Shown here piece by piece: positions 42,201-51,339 of a stretch of DNA of 64,000 nucleotides. The DNA is from Tridacna crocea (taxonomy: Eukaryota; Mollusca; Bivalvia; Cardiida; Cardiidae). The notes beneath the pieces were generated by a model. That model searched no databases. It had not been told where the DNA came from and was given only the letters and a program-made list of their open reading frames with translations. Made by a program: the position numbers and the translations under genes. Where the stretch lies: contig OX031059.1 in NCBI GenBank assembly GCA_943736015.1, positions 60,151,159 through 60,215,158 on the forward strand. Reading direction: 5' to 3'. Numbering within the stretch: the stretch's first letter is position 1; every line of letters begins with the position of its first letter.

Positions 42201-42320
42201 AGTCTCCTTATTACAGGCCAGATAGACAACTACTGTCAACAGATCGGAGAGTTTGCCTCACAGAGTTTTGGGAAATTATTTATGGCTGAAAGTCTGCAAG
42301 AGAGTGAAGCCACTTCTTGA
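30172..42320 (+). CDS. EIF3H: eukaryotic translation initiation factor 3 subunit H (complete, 6 exons)
   Basis: eIF3h is an MPN-domain subunit of the eIF3 complex, which binds the 40S subunit and promotes mRNA recruitment. Exons: 30172-30231, 34712-34868, 36534-36701, 39443-39698, 40791-40926, 42099-42320. They sum to 999 nt (332 aa plus stop) with every phase consistent (0,1,1,2,0) and GT-AG borders. Human EIF3H has 352 aa; the difference is mainly a shorter N-terminus. Blocks seen: [143 protein letters not shown]. The JAMM motif is incomplete: His90 and His92 remain but the downstream Ser and Asp positions are Tyr100 and Gly103, as in other eIF3h proteins, so no deubiquitinase activity is expected. 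Each intron contains at least one TTAA-flanked palindromic MITE. Confidence 0.97.
30699..31770. mobile_element. hAT-like non-autonomous transposon in EIF3H intron 1
   Basis: Ends TAGGGTGAAACGGT and ACCGTATTGTTTCACCCCTA are imperfect inverted repeats. The flanking 8-bp direct repeat AGTCCTAA (30691-30698, 31771-31778) is exact. An 8-bp duplication and (T/C)AGGG-type ends fit hAT. Near the right end are four GTATTGCAATAC-type palindromes (31690-31745). A 229-bp MITE is nested inside; without it the element is about 843 bp. Confidence 0.78.
31379..31607 (+). mobile_element. piggyBac-like palindromic MITE, reference copy
   Basis: This well-preserved copy defines the family. TTAA at both ends (31379-31382, 31604-31607) flanks a 221-bp element whose ends are CTCTCTACCACACAATCCC and GTGTGGTAAAGAG (family consensus CCCTTTACCA / TGGTAAAGGG). 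The centre (31434-31500) is a perfect 67-bp palindrome with one unpaired base, running GAAAACATTGTGGG to CCCACAATGTTTTC. Arms between ends and core differ, giving the element a direction: the CACACAATCCC arm is taken as left (+), the GTCGTCTGCAAATGC arm as right. TTAA duplication with CCC-type ends is characteristic of the piggyBac superfamily; no transposase is encoded. It is nested in the hAT-like element in EIF3H intron 1. Confidence 0.85.
32174..32383 (-). mobile_element. palindromic MITE in EIF3H intron 1
   Basis: Both TTAA. The left core arm has been deleted (AAAACTTTGTGGGTAACC), leaving half a hairpin. Confidence 0.78.
32767..32995 (-). mobile_element. palindromic MITE in EIF3H intron 1
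   Basis: Left TTAA 32767-32770, right flank TCAA. Core centre TGGTTATCAGC with several unpaired changes. Confidence 0.75.
33541..34135. mobile_element. pearl-like repeat bounded by inverted AGCTCACC/GGTGAGC
   Basis: Starts TTTTAGCTCACC with a local hairpin and ends AAGGTGAGCGTTCCAGGG plus hairpin GGGCCAATGGCCC then CTTGTTTTT. The interior has GTTGCCATGGCAAC (33738-33751) and two ~110-bp units with GGGGTCAAAACTGGCCC. The 3' hairpin is reminiscent of Helitron-like ends, but CTTG is not canonical CTRR. Confidence 0.6.
34240..34468 (-). mobile_element. palindromic MITE, full length, EIF3H intron 1
   Basis: 229 bp, both TTAA, core nearly perfect. It lies 243 bp upstream of exon 2. Confidence 0.85.
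34712..34868 (+). CDS. EIF3H: EIF3H coding exon 2
   Basis: Encodes [19 protein letters not shown] then [20 protein letters not shown] and ends NEDEDFEE plus one base; acceptor TTTTTTCCAG, donor GTAGCT. It forms the first half of the MPN fold. Confidence 0.96.
34977..35205 (-). mobile_element. palindromic MITE, full length, EIF3H intron 2
   Basis: 229 bp with both TTAA, only 108 bp downstream of exon 2. An orphan core fragment (AGCATTTCCTCCTTTTCCCAC) follows at 35208-35232. Confidence 0.85.
35830..36008. mobile_element. palindromic MITE, GAGCTCCAG family, in EIF3H intron 2
   Basis: Ends GAGTTCCAGATAAG / CTGTCTGGAGCTC. The central palindrome is partly deleted (GACGATTCTAAATAAGG). Confidence 0.68.
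36230..36452 (+). mobile_element. palindromic MITE, EIF3H intron 2
   Basis: Left TTAA 36230-36233; right end GTGTGGTAAAGGG followed by TTCT. It ends about 80 bp before exon 3, so the core hairpin lies close to the acceptor. Confidence 0.78.
36534..36701 (+). CDS. EIF3H: EIF3H coding exon 3
   Basis: Encodes [20 protein letters not shown] then [20 protein letters not shown] and ends SVVLIY plus one base. It contains the HxH remnant (His90, His92) of the JAMM motif. Acceptor AATTTCAG, donor GTAAGA. Confidence 0.97.
37007..38195. mobile_element. PIF/Harbinger-like non-autonomous transposon in EIF3H intron 3
   Basis: Inverted ends TGGCCGTGTCACACAGC / GCTGTGTGACACGGCCT (16 of 17 paired) are flanked by TAA (37004-37006, 38196-38198), the 3-bp target typical of PIF/Harbinger. 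The subterminal ~350 bp on both sides are packed with ACGCAT, ATGCGT, TACGC and TTACG words. The middle (about 37370-37620) is different and, on the minus strand, has an interrupted reading frame with [11 protein letters not shown], similar to the arginine-rich N-terminus of some Harbinger transposases; this is tentative. Confidence 0.72.
39060..39262 (-). mobile_element. palindromic MITE, EIF3H intron 3, left end lost
   Basis: Core 39140-39205 with a few unpaired changes; right end GGACTGTTTAGTAAAGGG and TTAA 39259-39262. Confidence 0.72.
39348..39454 (+). repeat. 44-bp perfect direct duplication of the EIF3H exon 4 splice acceptor
   Basis: Bases 39348-39391 and 39411-39454 are identical. 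Each copy holds the end of intron 3 (CGTCATAG) and the first 12 coding bases of exon 4. Only the second copy reads on in frame; splicing to the first (at 39380) gives D-P-L-R-K then TAA. Confidence 0.95.
39443..39698 (+). CDS. EIF3H: EIF3H coding exon 4
   Basis: Encodes [20 protein letters not shown] through [20 protein letters not shown] and ends FDFLDLGT plus two bases of Ser214. The acceptor GTCATAG has a weak polypyrimidine tract, and acceptor plus exon start are duplicated 63 bp upstream (see repeat at 39348-39454). Confidence 0.95.
39802..40019 (+). mobile_element. palindromic MITE, EIF3H intron 4, core trimmed
   Basis: Left end CTCTGTACCACACAATCCC, right TTAA 40016-40019. The right inner core (AACCAGCATTTT) is deleted. 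Confidence 0.72.
40394..40621 (+). mobile_element. palindromic MITE, EIF3H intron 4
   Basis: Left end CCCACTACCACACAATCCC with mutated flank; right end TTTGCTAATGAG then TCAA. Core 40455-40510 mostly intact. Confidence 0.75.
40791..40926 (+). CDS. EIF3H: EIF3H coding exon 5
   Basis: Encodes [20 protein letters not shown] and ends TQYQQKR, a helical segment rich in Gln/Lys. Acceptor GTTTTTGCAG, donor GTATAT; phase 2 in, phase 0 out. Confidence 0.96.
41182..41590. mobile_element. one full-length and one decayed MITE, EIF3H intron 5
   Basis: 41182-41410 is 229 bp with both TTAA. The second (about 41407-41590, opposite orientation) shares the TTAA at 41407-41410 and has a diverged right end. 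Confidence 0.75.
42099..42320 (+). CDS. EIF3H: EIF3H coding exon 6 and stop
   Basis: Encodes [40 protein letters not shown] and ends [16 protein letters not shown] before TGA (42318-42320). 74 codons including stop; acceptor TGATTTTTCAG. Confidence 0.97.
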   Translation, partial: QQENQQRIARGEKPLPEEDLNKIFKPLPPPSRLESLLITGQIDNYCQQIGEFASQSFGKLFMAESLQESEATS

Positions 42321-42390
42321 TTCATTTCTTAAGCTAGCAAGACTGAAATATATTAATTTTGTGAGAATTTTCAACTAAAATTATCATTGA

Positions 42391-42396
42391 AATAAA
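42391..42396 (+). terminator. EIF3H: EIF3H poly(A) signal AATAAA
   Basis: A canonical AATAAA lies 70 bp after the stop codon, which would give a short 3' UTR of about 90-100 nt. A single hexamer in AT-rich DNA can arise by chance, but its position is good. Confidence 0.65.
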
Positions 42397-42529
42397 GAGC
42401 AAGGAAAACTGAAAATGGATTGATATAAAATGAAAAAGACCTGTAATCTTTGCTGATGAAAAAGTGGAATCTAAACATACTTTTCGATGCAATTAAACCT
42501 TAATGTTTGAAATACACTTGTATCAGAAA

Positions 42530-42760
42530 ATAGGTGGAACTCTGTCTAAAATGACAAAATTGTAGACTTGTCCAAATGAACAGAAATTTTAGATGTGGCT
42601 GAAATTGTTGATATTTTCCAAGTATGGTTAGAAAATATTGTGGGAAAAGGAAAGAAATGCTGGTTACCAGATTCTTTTTCAGTTCCCACAATGTTTTCAG
42701 AAGCCCTCTTATCTAGCATTGTTAAAATTTTTGGATTGTATGATAAAAGGTTTTTTCTAA
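42530..42760 (-). mobile_element. decayed palindromic MITE downstream of EIF3H
   Basis: Core near 42633-42702 with broken pairing (CAGATTCTTTTTCAGTTCCC); ends not preserved. Confidence 0.6.
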
Positions 42761-42845
42761 TTGTCAAATTTTAGAAACTATTCATAATGGGTTAAACCAT
42801 GAAATTATGTCAATCTGTAGATTCGGAAGTATTAGGGACCAATAA

Positions 42846-43080
42846 TTAACCTTTTACCAAACAACCCCTGGTTTTTACGACCGTGGTATAGAAGCCTTTT
42901 GAAAACATTGTGTGAAAAGAAGAAAATGCTGATAACCAGCATTTTCTCCTTTTCCCACAATTTTTTCTACCCTGCTGGAAACAAATTACAATTTTTGAGC
43001 TACATGTATGTTTATTTTGTTGTATGCAAGTGCCTACAATTTGGAACAGTCTAAAATTTTGTCGTTTGGAAAACGGTTAA
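42846..43080 (+). mobile_element. palindromic MITE
   Basis: Both TTAA (42846-42849, 43077-43080). Left arm AACAACCCCTGGTTTTTACG belongs to the CAAAC subfamily. One CATGTATGTTTATT expansion in the right arm. Confidence 0.8.
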
Positions 43081-43084
43081 GTGA

Positions 43085-43872
43085 TACCATTGACTAGACT
43101 CCATTATCAGTTGACATCATGGCATCTTATTCACATTATACGTAGTTGTCAAAAATCTAGGTTTTTATAAATGTGAAAAATTGTTGGAGAGAACAATCAA
43201 TATAACTGTTGATTGAAAGATATGGTCTGATTTAATAGTTCTTATCAATAGATGATCAAGATGAAACTTTAAGGATGAAAATAAATCTGGAAATTTCACA
43301 AGATTTACTTTGCTGACGTCAGGATAAACATGCTTCAAAACAGGAAGTGGCACAATCCATTTAATCAAATAAAATAGACCAGAATGGCGTATGTCAGTTA
43401 TAGAGTTTTGGCCTTATGATAGTCTAGCATCATATATCGTCCTAGATTAGGTGTCGTGAATCAGACATCACTTTACTTTTATTAACTGTTTCTTTTTAGA
43501 GGTTCTCTAAAATTTTGGGACAAAATTATTTCAGAGTATAAACCTAGACTCCTTACTTCGCGGGGTCCAATATGATTCAGGTTCACAACCATTTGACCTA
43601 GATCTTGCCACAGCAACTGGATTTTTACCAAGAAATTATTACTTTGGATTTGAAATTGATCTTTCCACAAGAACCACAAATGTTACATGGGCTTCATATC
43701 ATGGAAGTGTTAATAACTTTTCTTTACTGATTTTACGAAACCTGTAAAAGTTGATTGCATTATTTCTTGGATATCATCTACCAAGATGTTCAAATTATAG
43801 CCCTGGGTCAAAACAGGCCGTGTGCGGGCTATTTGATGTGTAAATTCATCTAGTGGACCTCCACCACCATTA
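43085..43872. other. no recognised gene
   Basis: No exon-like open frame or delimited repeat, apart from a degenerate pearl-like phrase (CCCTGGGTCAAAACAGGCC) near 43800. Confidence 0.4.
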
Positions 43873-44101
43873 TTAACTCTTTACCCCGTAAGTCATTTCT
43901 ATGGTATCTCTAATTGACCCAAAATAACAGCAAGGATTAAACAGTTTCTTATGTGTATATGGCATCTTTTGATAGTGTAAAAAACATTGTGGCAAAAGGT
44001 GAATTTGCTCATCACGAGCAATTTCACCTTTTGCCACAATGTTTTCCAAAGGCTCCAACAAGTAATGCGTAGAAATTAGCATCTATGGAGTAAAGGGTTA
44101 A
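43873..44101 (+). mobile_element. palindromic MITE, subfamily B, full length
   Basis: 229 bp with both TTAA; ends CTCTTTACCCCGTAAGTC / TATGGAGTAAAGGG. Core centre GCTCATCACGAGC, one arm position unpaired. Confidence 0.84.
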
Positions 44102-44109
44102 TGTTACAG

Positions 44110-45014
44110 CCCTGGGGTCAAATGTGGAACTCTGTTTCCTATGATTTTTGTAAGTTGAAGAATTCTCTATAAAAGTAAAAAGTCGAATAGAGCTTAACAA
44201 GACTAATAGAAATTTGACTGCAGCTGTTTACCTGCCACTCTGTTCTTCAAGAAAAGTATACTGTAAGATTACTGTGCCATACAACCGCCTCTGTAATATG
44301 CAGCTGGGTCCCATTTTGCTAAGATAGTTACGAACAAAATTTGTGCAAGTGTTACGTAAGTATAGTGGCACTAATCTGCCACAAGATACACAATAACTAT
44401 CATGATTATTTTAGAAAACTAATGCAGTAAATCAAAGATTCCTGGAAAGTTTATCTCGATAAAACGCAAAGATAAAATTTCCAGGAAATATACATATTTT
44501 TGTAAATCCTCAGTTTCTAAACCATATGGACAAAAGCTAGCAAATTGAACATGTAGCCTTGGCTGATGAACCTCTTTGAAGATATTTAATGTTATAGCCA
44601 AGGGGCCAAAATTGGCCCTGTGCCGGGGGTCAGAAGTTAAGTTTTACATGTGGTTATACAGTGAAATGTTAAAAAATCTTTGGTTCCAAGCCATATTGCC
44701 TAAGGTGGCCAATTTGCGTGTCTTCATTTCACCCAATGGACCTCTGAAAAGATTCAAACTATAACCCTGGGTTCAAACCTGGCCCTTTTCCATCTGGAAA
44801 GTTCACAAGATTTACTTTTCTGGTGTCAGGATAAACAGGTTTTGAAATAAGAAGTTTTACATCGCCTTTGATGGTAAAAATTTTAGAAATGTTGTTTTCT
44901 TATACATCAGGCCTAGGTATACTAAATTTGGACATAGATTCAACTAGTGGATCACTTTTGAATTTGATTAAACTTTAGCCCTTGAATGGAAATGGGCCAG
45001 ACCTCCCTTTGTTT
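44110..45014. repeat. diverged pearl-like repeat sequence
   Basis: Recurrent phrases such as GGGGCCAAAATTGGCCCTG and CCCAATGGACCTCTGAAAAG recall the units at 33840-34050. No element ends found. Confidence 0.4.
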
Positions 45015-46260
45015 TTTTAGCTCTACTGGCTTTCAGCCAGCAGAGCTTATGTCATGGCGTGGTTTCCATCGTCCGTCCATCTGTTAGTCTTTTTCTTGTT
45101 TACGCGATAAAGTCTTCATTTTTGGTCAGATTTTCGTGAAACTTGTACAGTTTGTTTATCTCATCAATAGCTTTAACCCTATTGATTTTGAAAAAATCTG
45201 ACAAACAGCATGGGAAAAGTAGCCATTTCAAGTTTAAATTTTCTTGTTTATGCGATAAAGTCTGTATTTGTGGTCAGATTTCCATGAAACTTGCAGAGTT
45301 TGTTTATCTTATCAATAGCTTTAACCCTAATAATTTTGAAAAAAATTCAACAAACAGTATGGGAAAAGTAGCCATTTCAAATTGAAAACCATTATCTCTT
45401 GTTTACGCTATAAAGTCTTCATTTTTGGTCAGATTTTCGTGATACTTACACAGTTTGTTTATTTCATCAATAGCTTTAACCCTATTGATTTTGAAAAACG
45501 TCTGACAAACAGTTTGGGAAAAGTAGCCATTCCAAGTTTAAAATTTCGATTTCTTATTTACGCGATAAAGTCTGTATTTGTGGTCCGATTTCCATGAAAC
45601 TTGCAGAGTTTGTTTATCTTACCAATAGCTCCAACCCTATAGATTTTGAAAAAAAAAAAACAAACAGTATGGGAAAAGTATTTATTTGAAGTTGAAAACT
45701 TTCATTTCTTGTTTATGCGATAAAGTCTGCATTTGAGGTCAGATTTTCATGAAATTTGCACAGCTTGTTTATATCATCAATAGCTTAAACCCTATTGATT
45801 TTGAAAAACATCCAACAAACAGTATGGGAAAAGTAGTCATTTCAAGTTAAACAATTTCATTGCTTGTTCACACGGTAGAATACATGTATTTATGTGATCA
45901 GATTTTTGTGAATTTTTCAGCTTGTTTATCCAATCAATAGCTTTTTAACCCTGTTGAATTCAACAAACAGTAATGGAAAAGTAGCCATTTTGAGTTGAAA
46001 ATGTCAAGTTTTTGTCTCTTTGCATTATGATATTCCTAATGTATGCTTTATTTAAAAGCAAAATCTCTGCCAGTAGAGCATATTCAGGCCCTTCAGGGCC
46101 TTCTACTTTCAGTAAGGAAACTGAAAATGTTCTGTATAATGATACACCCAAGCCCTGCATTATTGAGTATGTGGCAGTATCTTGTTGACCACTACCAGGA
46201 TTCAAGCAATTGCAGCTCGAAACTAAAGATCAAAATCAGAACTTGAGATAAAAAAAGGAA
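45015..46260. mobile_element. dispersed repeat with six ~150-bp tandem units
   Basis: Opens with TTTTAGCTCTACTGGC and a short hairpin. GCGATAAAGTCT or a derivative recurs at 45103, 45252, 45417, 45562, 45717 and 45871. Odd and even early units differ consistently (CTTCATTTTTGGTC versus CTGTATTTGTGGTC), so a two-unit block was duplicated. No coding potential. Confidence 0.7.
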
Positions 46261-46985
46261 TCACACTGGGATCCCAAGTTTCACATGGGCTTATGTAGAG
46301 AAAAAAATATATAAGTCTTCTTGTTCGAAACCATTGTTTTAGAAATGTGATGTTCTATATGTATGGCTTGTACTCATAGGCCAGTGGAGCGATACAAGGC
46401 CATTGTGGTCATCTTGTATGTAATAATTTTCAAGGCCGTATCATCTGCGTCGTTTAGCCTAATATTGGTTCAAAATTTTGCTAGTATCTTTGTCATTACG
46501 AAAGGTGTTTACTCCAAACTACCTAATTGGAAAAACCCTCACCAGATGGACAGGCGAAGTCATAGATATTCTTACACAGTTACGCCCCCTTCGACCTGGA
46601 AATTTCACTCTATAGGCAACTTCAGCCGAGCTTTGGCACTTAATTGAGGTTCTCTTATTAGATTAAGCTTAGCAACATATTGTAAACAAGAGGAACTGTT
46701 AGTTTCCTTTAATCAAATCCAGTAAAAACTCTGCAGGAATGACAAATTGACATTTTCTTTAGATATTTGGAACAATGAGAAAGGTACCGTAGTAACCAGA
46801 TACATGTACATATATTTCCAATCTATAGTTCTGGGACACATTCTCTCCTGAAGGCATTATACTGAATGTCGATGTTCAAAAGTAAATTTTCTAAGCTTAC
46901 TGCTGCAGTTGTCCAAGCTCTAATTGAAAGTTCTATGAGTCATTGTTAAATGACAACAGAGAGAGTAAGCCTCATCTCACGTTGA
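46260..46985. other. no recognised gene
   Basis: AT-rich intergenic sequence with no delimited repeat. Confidence 0.4.
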
Positions 46986-46991
46986 TAAATG

Positions 46992-47273
46992 TTGACCCTT
47001 TACCAGACGACAAAATTTTAGCCTTGTCCAAATTTAAAGTATTTGCTGACGACAATTTCATAGTGGCTCAAATGGTAAAATTTTGTTCTTGATAGAGTAG
47101 AAAAGATTGTGTGAAAAGGAGAAAATGCTGGTTACCAGCATTTTCTTCTTTTCCCACAATGCTTTCTACCCTTTACAAAACAAATTTCAATTTTTCAGTC
47201 ACTTTTATTTTGTCGTCTGCAAATGCTTTCAATTTGGACCAGTCTAAAATATTATTGTTTGATAATGGGTTAA
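46992..47273. mobile_element. chimeric palindromic MITE with two right-type arms
   Basis: Both flanks of the core carry the GTCGTCTGCAAATGC-type arm in inverted orientation (left TTTACCAGACGACAAAATTTT, right TCTAAAATATTATTG). The whole 280-bp element is therefore nearly one palindrome. Flanks TTGA and TTAA. Confidence 0.75.
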
Positions 47274-47357
47274 ATATGGCAGTCTGTGTGTAAAAAGAAA
47301 TACAATCACTATCCTTGCGTAAGCAGCCAAGTTATCAGTCATTTGCGCATACCTTTC

Positions 47358-47575
47358 TTAACCCTTTCCCAAACGACAAATTTTGGACTCTTCCAAACCA
47401 AAAGAATTTGCAGACGACAATTTTAGATTTGGAGAAAATGACAGAAAGTTCTCAAAAATAGTAGAAAACACTGTGGGAAAAGGAGAAATTGCTCGTTACG
47501 AGCAATTTCTCCTTTTCCCACGGTGTTTTCAAAAGACTTTACTGCAGATACGTAAAAACCAGGGCTTCTTATCCT
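47358..47575 (-). mobile_element. palindromic MITE, GCTCGTTACGAGC core variant
   Basis: Left TTAA 47358-47361 and end CCCTTTCCCAAACGAC. Core arms AGAAATTGCTCG / CGAGCAATTTCT are fully paired. Right terminus lost after AAAAACCAGGGCTTC. Confidence 0.76.
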
Positions 47576-47639
47576 GCTAAATACAGGTAAGTGACATAAA
47601 AACTTTTCCTCTGGCTAAAAAGTAATAACACTAGGAGCC

Positions 47640-49580
47640 AATTACAATACTTGGCCAGTTTGTTTGAAACTTGAAGACATAGTTTTTTTTTCCTGTAAAA
47701 TCCTAGATAAAGTTACGAACCGCGGGCAAAACCATTTTTTGACCATAAAGCTATAGTTTCTTGAATCTTGGTGGAGGCCCACAAGATAAAGCCCCATACT
47801 AAATAATACAGGTCTATTATACTATAGTGGTTATAAACAAGAAGATTTTCAGTTTCCTCATTAAAAGGCCCTGTTAAACGTGAGACTAATGAGGCAGGGC
47901 TAAATTTGGTAGCCCTAGGTCTAATTTTAGTTAGTAACAAGAGGATTTATCAAGTTTTCACCACAAAAGCCTGTGTAAAACTTGTGACCCCTGGTGTGGG
48001 GACAAACTTTACCCCAGGACTATCATTTGGGCCTATTGGATAAAGCTACATGCTAAATTTGGTAGTCCTCTAAGTACAAGTAAATGTTTTAAGTTTTCCC
48101 AATAATGTAAAACTTAGGACCCCCGGGATGGAGCCAAATTTGACCCCACGGCTATAATTTGGGCACCCTTGGTAGAAGCCCACGAAATAAAGCTACATGC
48201 CAAATTTGGTAGCCCTAGGCCAACTGATTTCAAAGTTTTCCCTATTTAAGCCCACATGAAATTTGTGACCCCCGGGGCCGGGCTAATTTTGACCCCAGGG
48301 CTATTATTTGAAAGAACTTGGTAGAGGTCTACTATATAAAGCTATATGCCACATTTGGTAGGCCTAGGCCTTTTGGTTTAAGACGAAGATTTTTTATGAT
48401 TTTTAAGATTTTTATACGCCTGAAGGGTCGTATTATGTTATACCTCCGGTCGTCCGTCCGTCCGTTAGCAATTTCTTGTGTTCGCAACTCCTCCTACAGT
48501 TTTCATCGGAATTATTTAAACTCTCCACAATAAATCTCCATGATGTCTAGTTGTGCACCTGGGTCTTAGAATTTTGATCGCTGTTTGCGTTCTAAAATTA
48601 TCTGCCCTTGATTTCTGAAATAACCAACTTTTCACTTTGAATTTTTGTTCAGGCCATAACTTCCATACCATAAAAAGTATCAAATTGAAACTACATACAC
48701 AGATAGAACACATTATGGATAAGTGCAGTGAACATGAAACATAACTCTGCTACTTTTATTTTGTGAGTTATTGCCCTTTGTTAATTTTAGTTTGAATTTT
48801 TGTCCAGACCATAACTTCCAAACTATAAAAGGTAAGAACTTGGAACTTCGTACGCTGATAGAACACATTATGGAGAAGTGCAGTGCACATGAACCATAAC
48901 TCTGCGAACTTTTTTTTTTTGAGTAATTGCCCTTTGTTAATTTTCAGTTTGAATTTTTTTCCAGGCCATAACTTCCAAACTTTAAAACCTATCATCTTGA
49001 AACTTTAAAGACTAATAGAACACATTATGAAGAAGTGCACTGCACAAGAACCATAACTCTGCCATCCTTCTTTATGAGTTATTGTCCTTTGTTAGTTTTC
49101 TCTTTGAATTTTGGTCTGGGCCATAATTTCTAAAATATAAAAGCTATGATGTTGAACCTTTCAAGACTGATAGAACACCTTGTGGAGAACAGCAATTTAC
49201 AAAATTTGTAACTGTGCTACCCTTTCTTTTTTTAGTTATTGCCCTGTAATATTTTTCACATATCATGGAGATTAACTACTCTTCATTCATGGCCCTTCCG
49301 TCATTTCAACTCATTTCACTGACAAGCCCCTTCGGGTGTATATGCGCCGCTTTGCGAAGCTCTTGTTAAGTTCTGTGCTATGGCAAGCAGAGTTGTTGAA
49401 AGAATCAAATTCTTTTAAGAAATTCTGAAAAATACCATGGCAGGATTATTTCAGTGAAGTTTCATCGAAATTGAATTGGTAGTTTCAGAGAAGAATATGT
49501 TTGAAATAAAAGTTAACGTGCGGACGGACGCACGACGGACACCGAACCATGACACAACACCATCGGCCAGTGGAGGTAAA
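47640..49580. mobile_element. pearl-like repeat with two different tandem arrays
   Basis: 47650-48380 has ~140-bp units with AAAACTTGTGACCCC and GCCAAATTTGGTAGCCC. 48600-49260 has four ~155-bp units, with GAACAC at 48706, 48861, 49018 and 49173. The tail ACGGACACCGAACCATGACA and CGGCCAGTGGAG matches the tail at 58030-58090. Confidence 0.65.
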
Positions 49581-49987
49581 AAGATTAGTGCTTAGAAATA
49601 TGAAAGGTTTGGATAGACTGAAATGGGACTAAACTTTTTCTTTATTTGCCTGTTAGCAAAGGAACTACATGTGCTTAAAACAGCTTCGACCTATTTCTGC
49701 CGAGGCATGACTGCGCAGCCTGCAGAGTAGGCCTATAGCTGGGCCCCGTTTCACGAAGGTACTCGCGAACAAATTTTGGGTTAACTTTTACGAGATTATA
49801 GTATTGTGGCATTAATCTGCTACGATATACTTGATAAATGTCCCGATTATTTTAGAAAATTATTGAGAGAAATCAAAGTTTCCGTAGAGATTTTATTTCT
49901 TCATTTTTATCTAGATAAAATTTCCAGGAAACTTTGATTTAGCGTGGGCAATTAAAACATTGTCGGAAAAAGGTAATGCTAGTGATT

Positions 49988-50041
49988 AGCATTGTTCCCC
50001 CCCCCCAAAAAAAAAAACAACGACACACACACACACACACA
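49988..50041. repeat. C-run, A-run and (CA)n microsatellite
   Basis: C9, A11 and ~(AC)10 follow each other inside a decayed MITE (about 49945-50150). Confidence 0.85.
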
Positions 50042-50824
50042 ATTTGTCACTACCATTTCAAGACTTTTTTCAATTGTTTCGGCCACATTTGATCTGTCGT
50101 CTGCATGTGCTTATGATTCAGTGGAAAATTTTGTCTACGAAAGAGATGAGGATTTTGCAAAATTAAGTACTCTTAAAAACCACACGTAGTCAAAGCGATA
50201 CGCCAGTGGGTTTAGTTGTTAAGGTAACATTATTCTTTTATGGGGGAAAGGAAATAAACCGCTAACAAAAATTTAAATCCATTTCCAATAGGGCACGCGA
50301 CCAGAATACCCGAAATTTATCGATCCGGGGCAGATGGTCCGTTATGTTCACACGCTCGTATGAATTACCTTTGTACACACTTTTGTTCATTGACAGAATT
50401 TCAAATAACTGTGAATGCATGGAGAAACCGCTATGTATTTGTCCAAAACGATCCACTCAGTTGGTGATTATTGAGCAGCTGTCTTTATTCAACACATTTT
50501 GAAAAGGAATTCGCAAGCAATCGCGAAACCAGAAATATTATTATCACAATAATTGTGCTGATAGTGCTGAAATACGAATAAAGAAAAATATATCTTTTTT
50601 AAATCAATGTGATAAAAAAAAAACCAATCAGCATGCAATATTTTAGTCGATTTAGAAGAAGTTTTCCAGCGACATACTTTTCATCTCGGGGGTATTCGAA
50701 CTTGCAAAACTTTGAGTGTATCGGTTTATTCGAAGAATTTGCAGGAACGAACTGCTATCATTTTCGGAAAACTGTAGTCAGCAATCTGTTCCTAGGAACT
50801 ATCAGAGCTGCTACAATGACTTAT

Positions 50825-50910
50825 GAAACAAAACGTCGGTTTACTTCGTAAACCTCTTAAGTAAAGCTTGATACAAGCTTTAGTTGCGAGGTTTTCGAAG
50901 TAAGCCGACG
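50825..50910. repeat. inverted repeat CGTCGGTTTACTTCG
   Basis: Two 23-bp arms (CGTCGGTTTACTTCGTAAACC and inverse GGTTTTCGAAGTAAGCCGACG), 20 of 23 paired, loop ~36 bp containing AAGCTTGATACAAGCTT. Function unknown. Confidence 0.65.
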
Positions 50911-51339
50911 ATAAGATATAAAACTTAAAAAAAAAAGTATGGTGAAACTGGCTTAAAAAACTGGGTAAAGGAAAAAATACTGAAGTTTCGGGCGCTTTTT
51001 CGACCATCGTTAAACACGCGCTGTTCAAACTTTTTCCACAGTCCAGTCTTAGATTCCCATTGAAGTTATTCATTTTTTGTTTTCTACACAAAATTGTTAT
51101 ATTTTGATCGAAATGGTAAGAAAAAGATACCATCTTTCTTCCTCTTTTAACATTCAATTTGATCACCAATACAATGACTGAGTAAGTATTTCGTGTCAGT
51201 ATGCTGCTCGCAATCATCGTGCATAAAGAAATAATAGAAAATTCCGAACGATTTAAAACAGTTCTAAACAAACTGCGGCGAGCCATGGATTTTTTTTTAC
51301 TTTTGTTATCTGACGGACACCAAACAATTCCTGACATCA

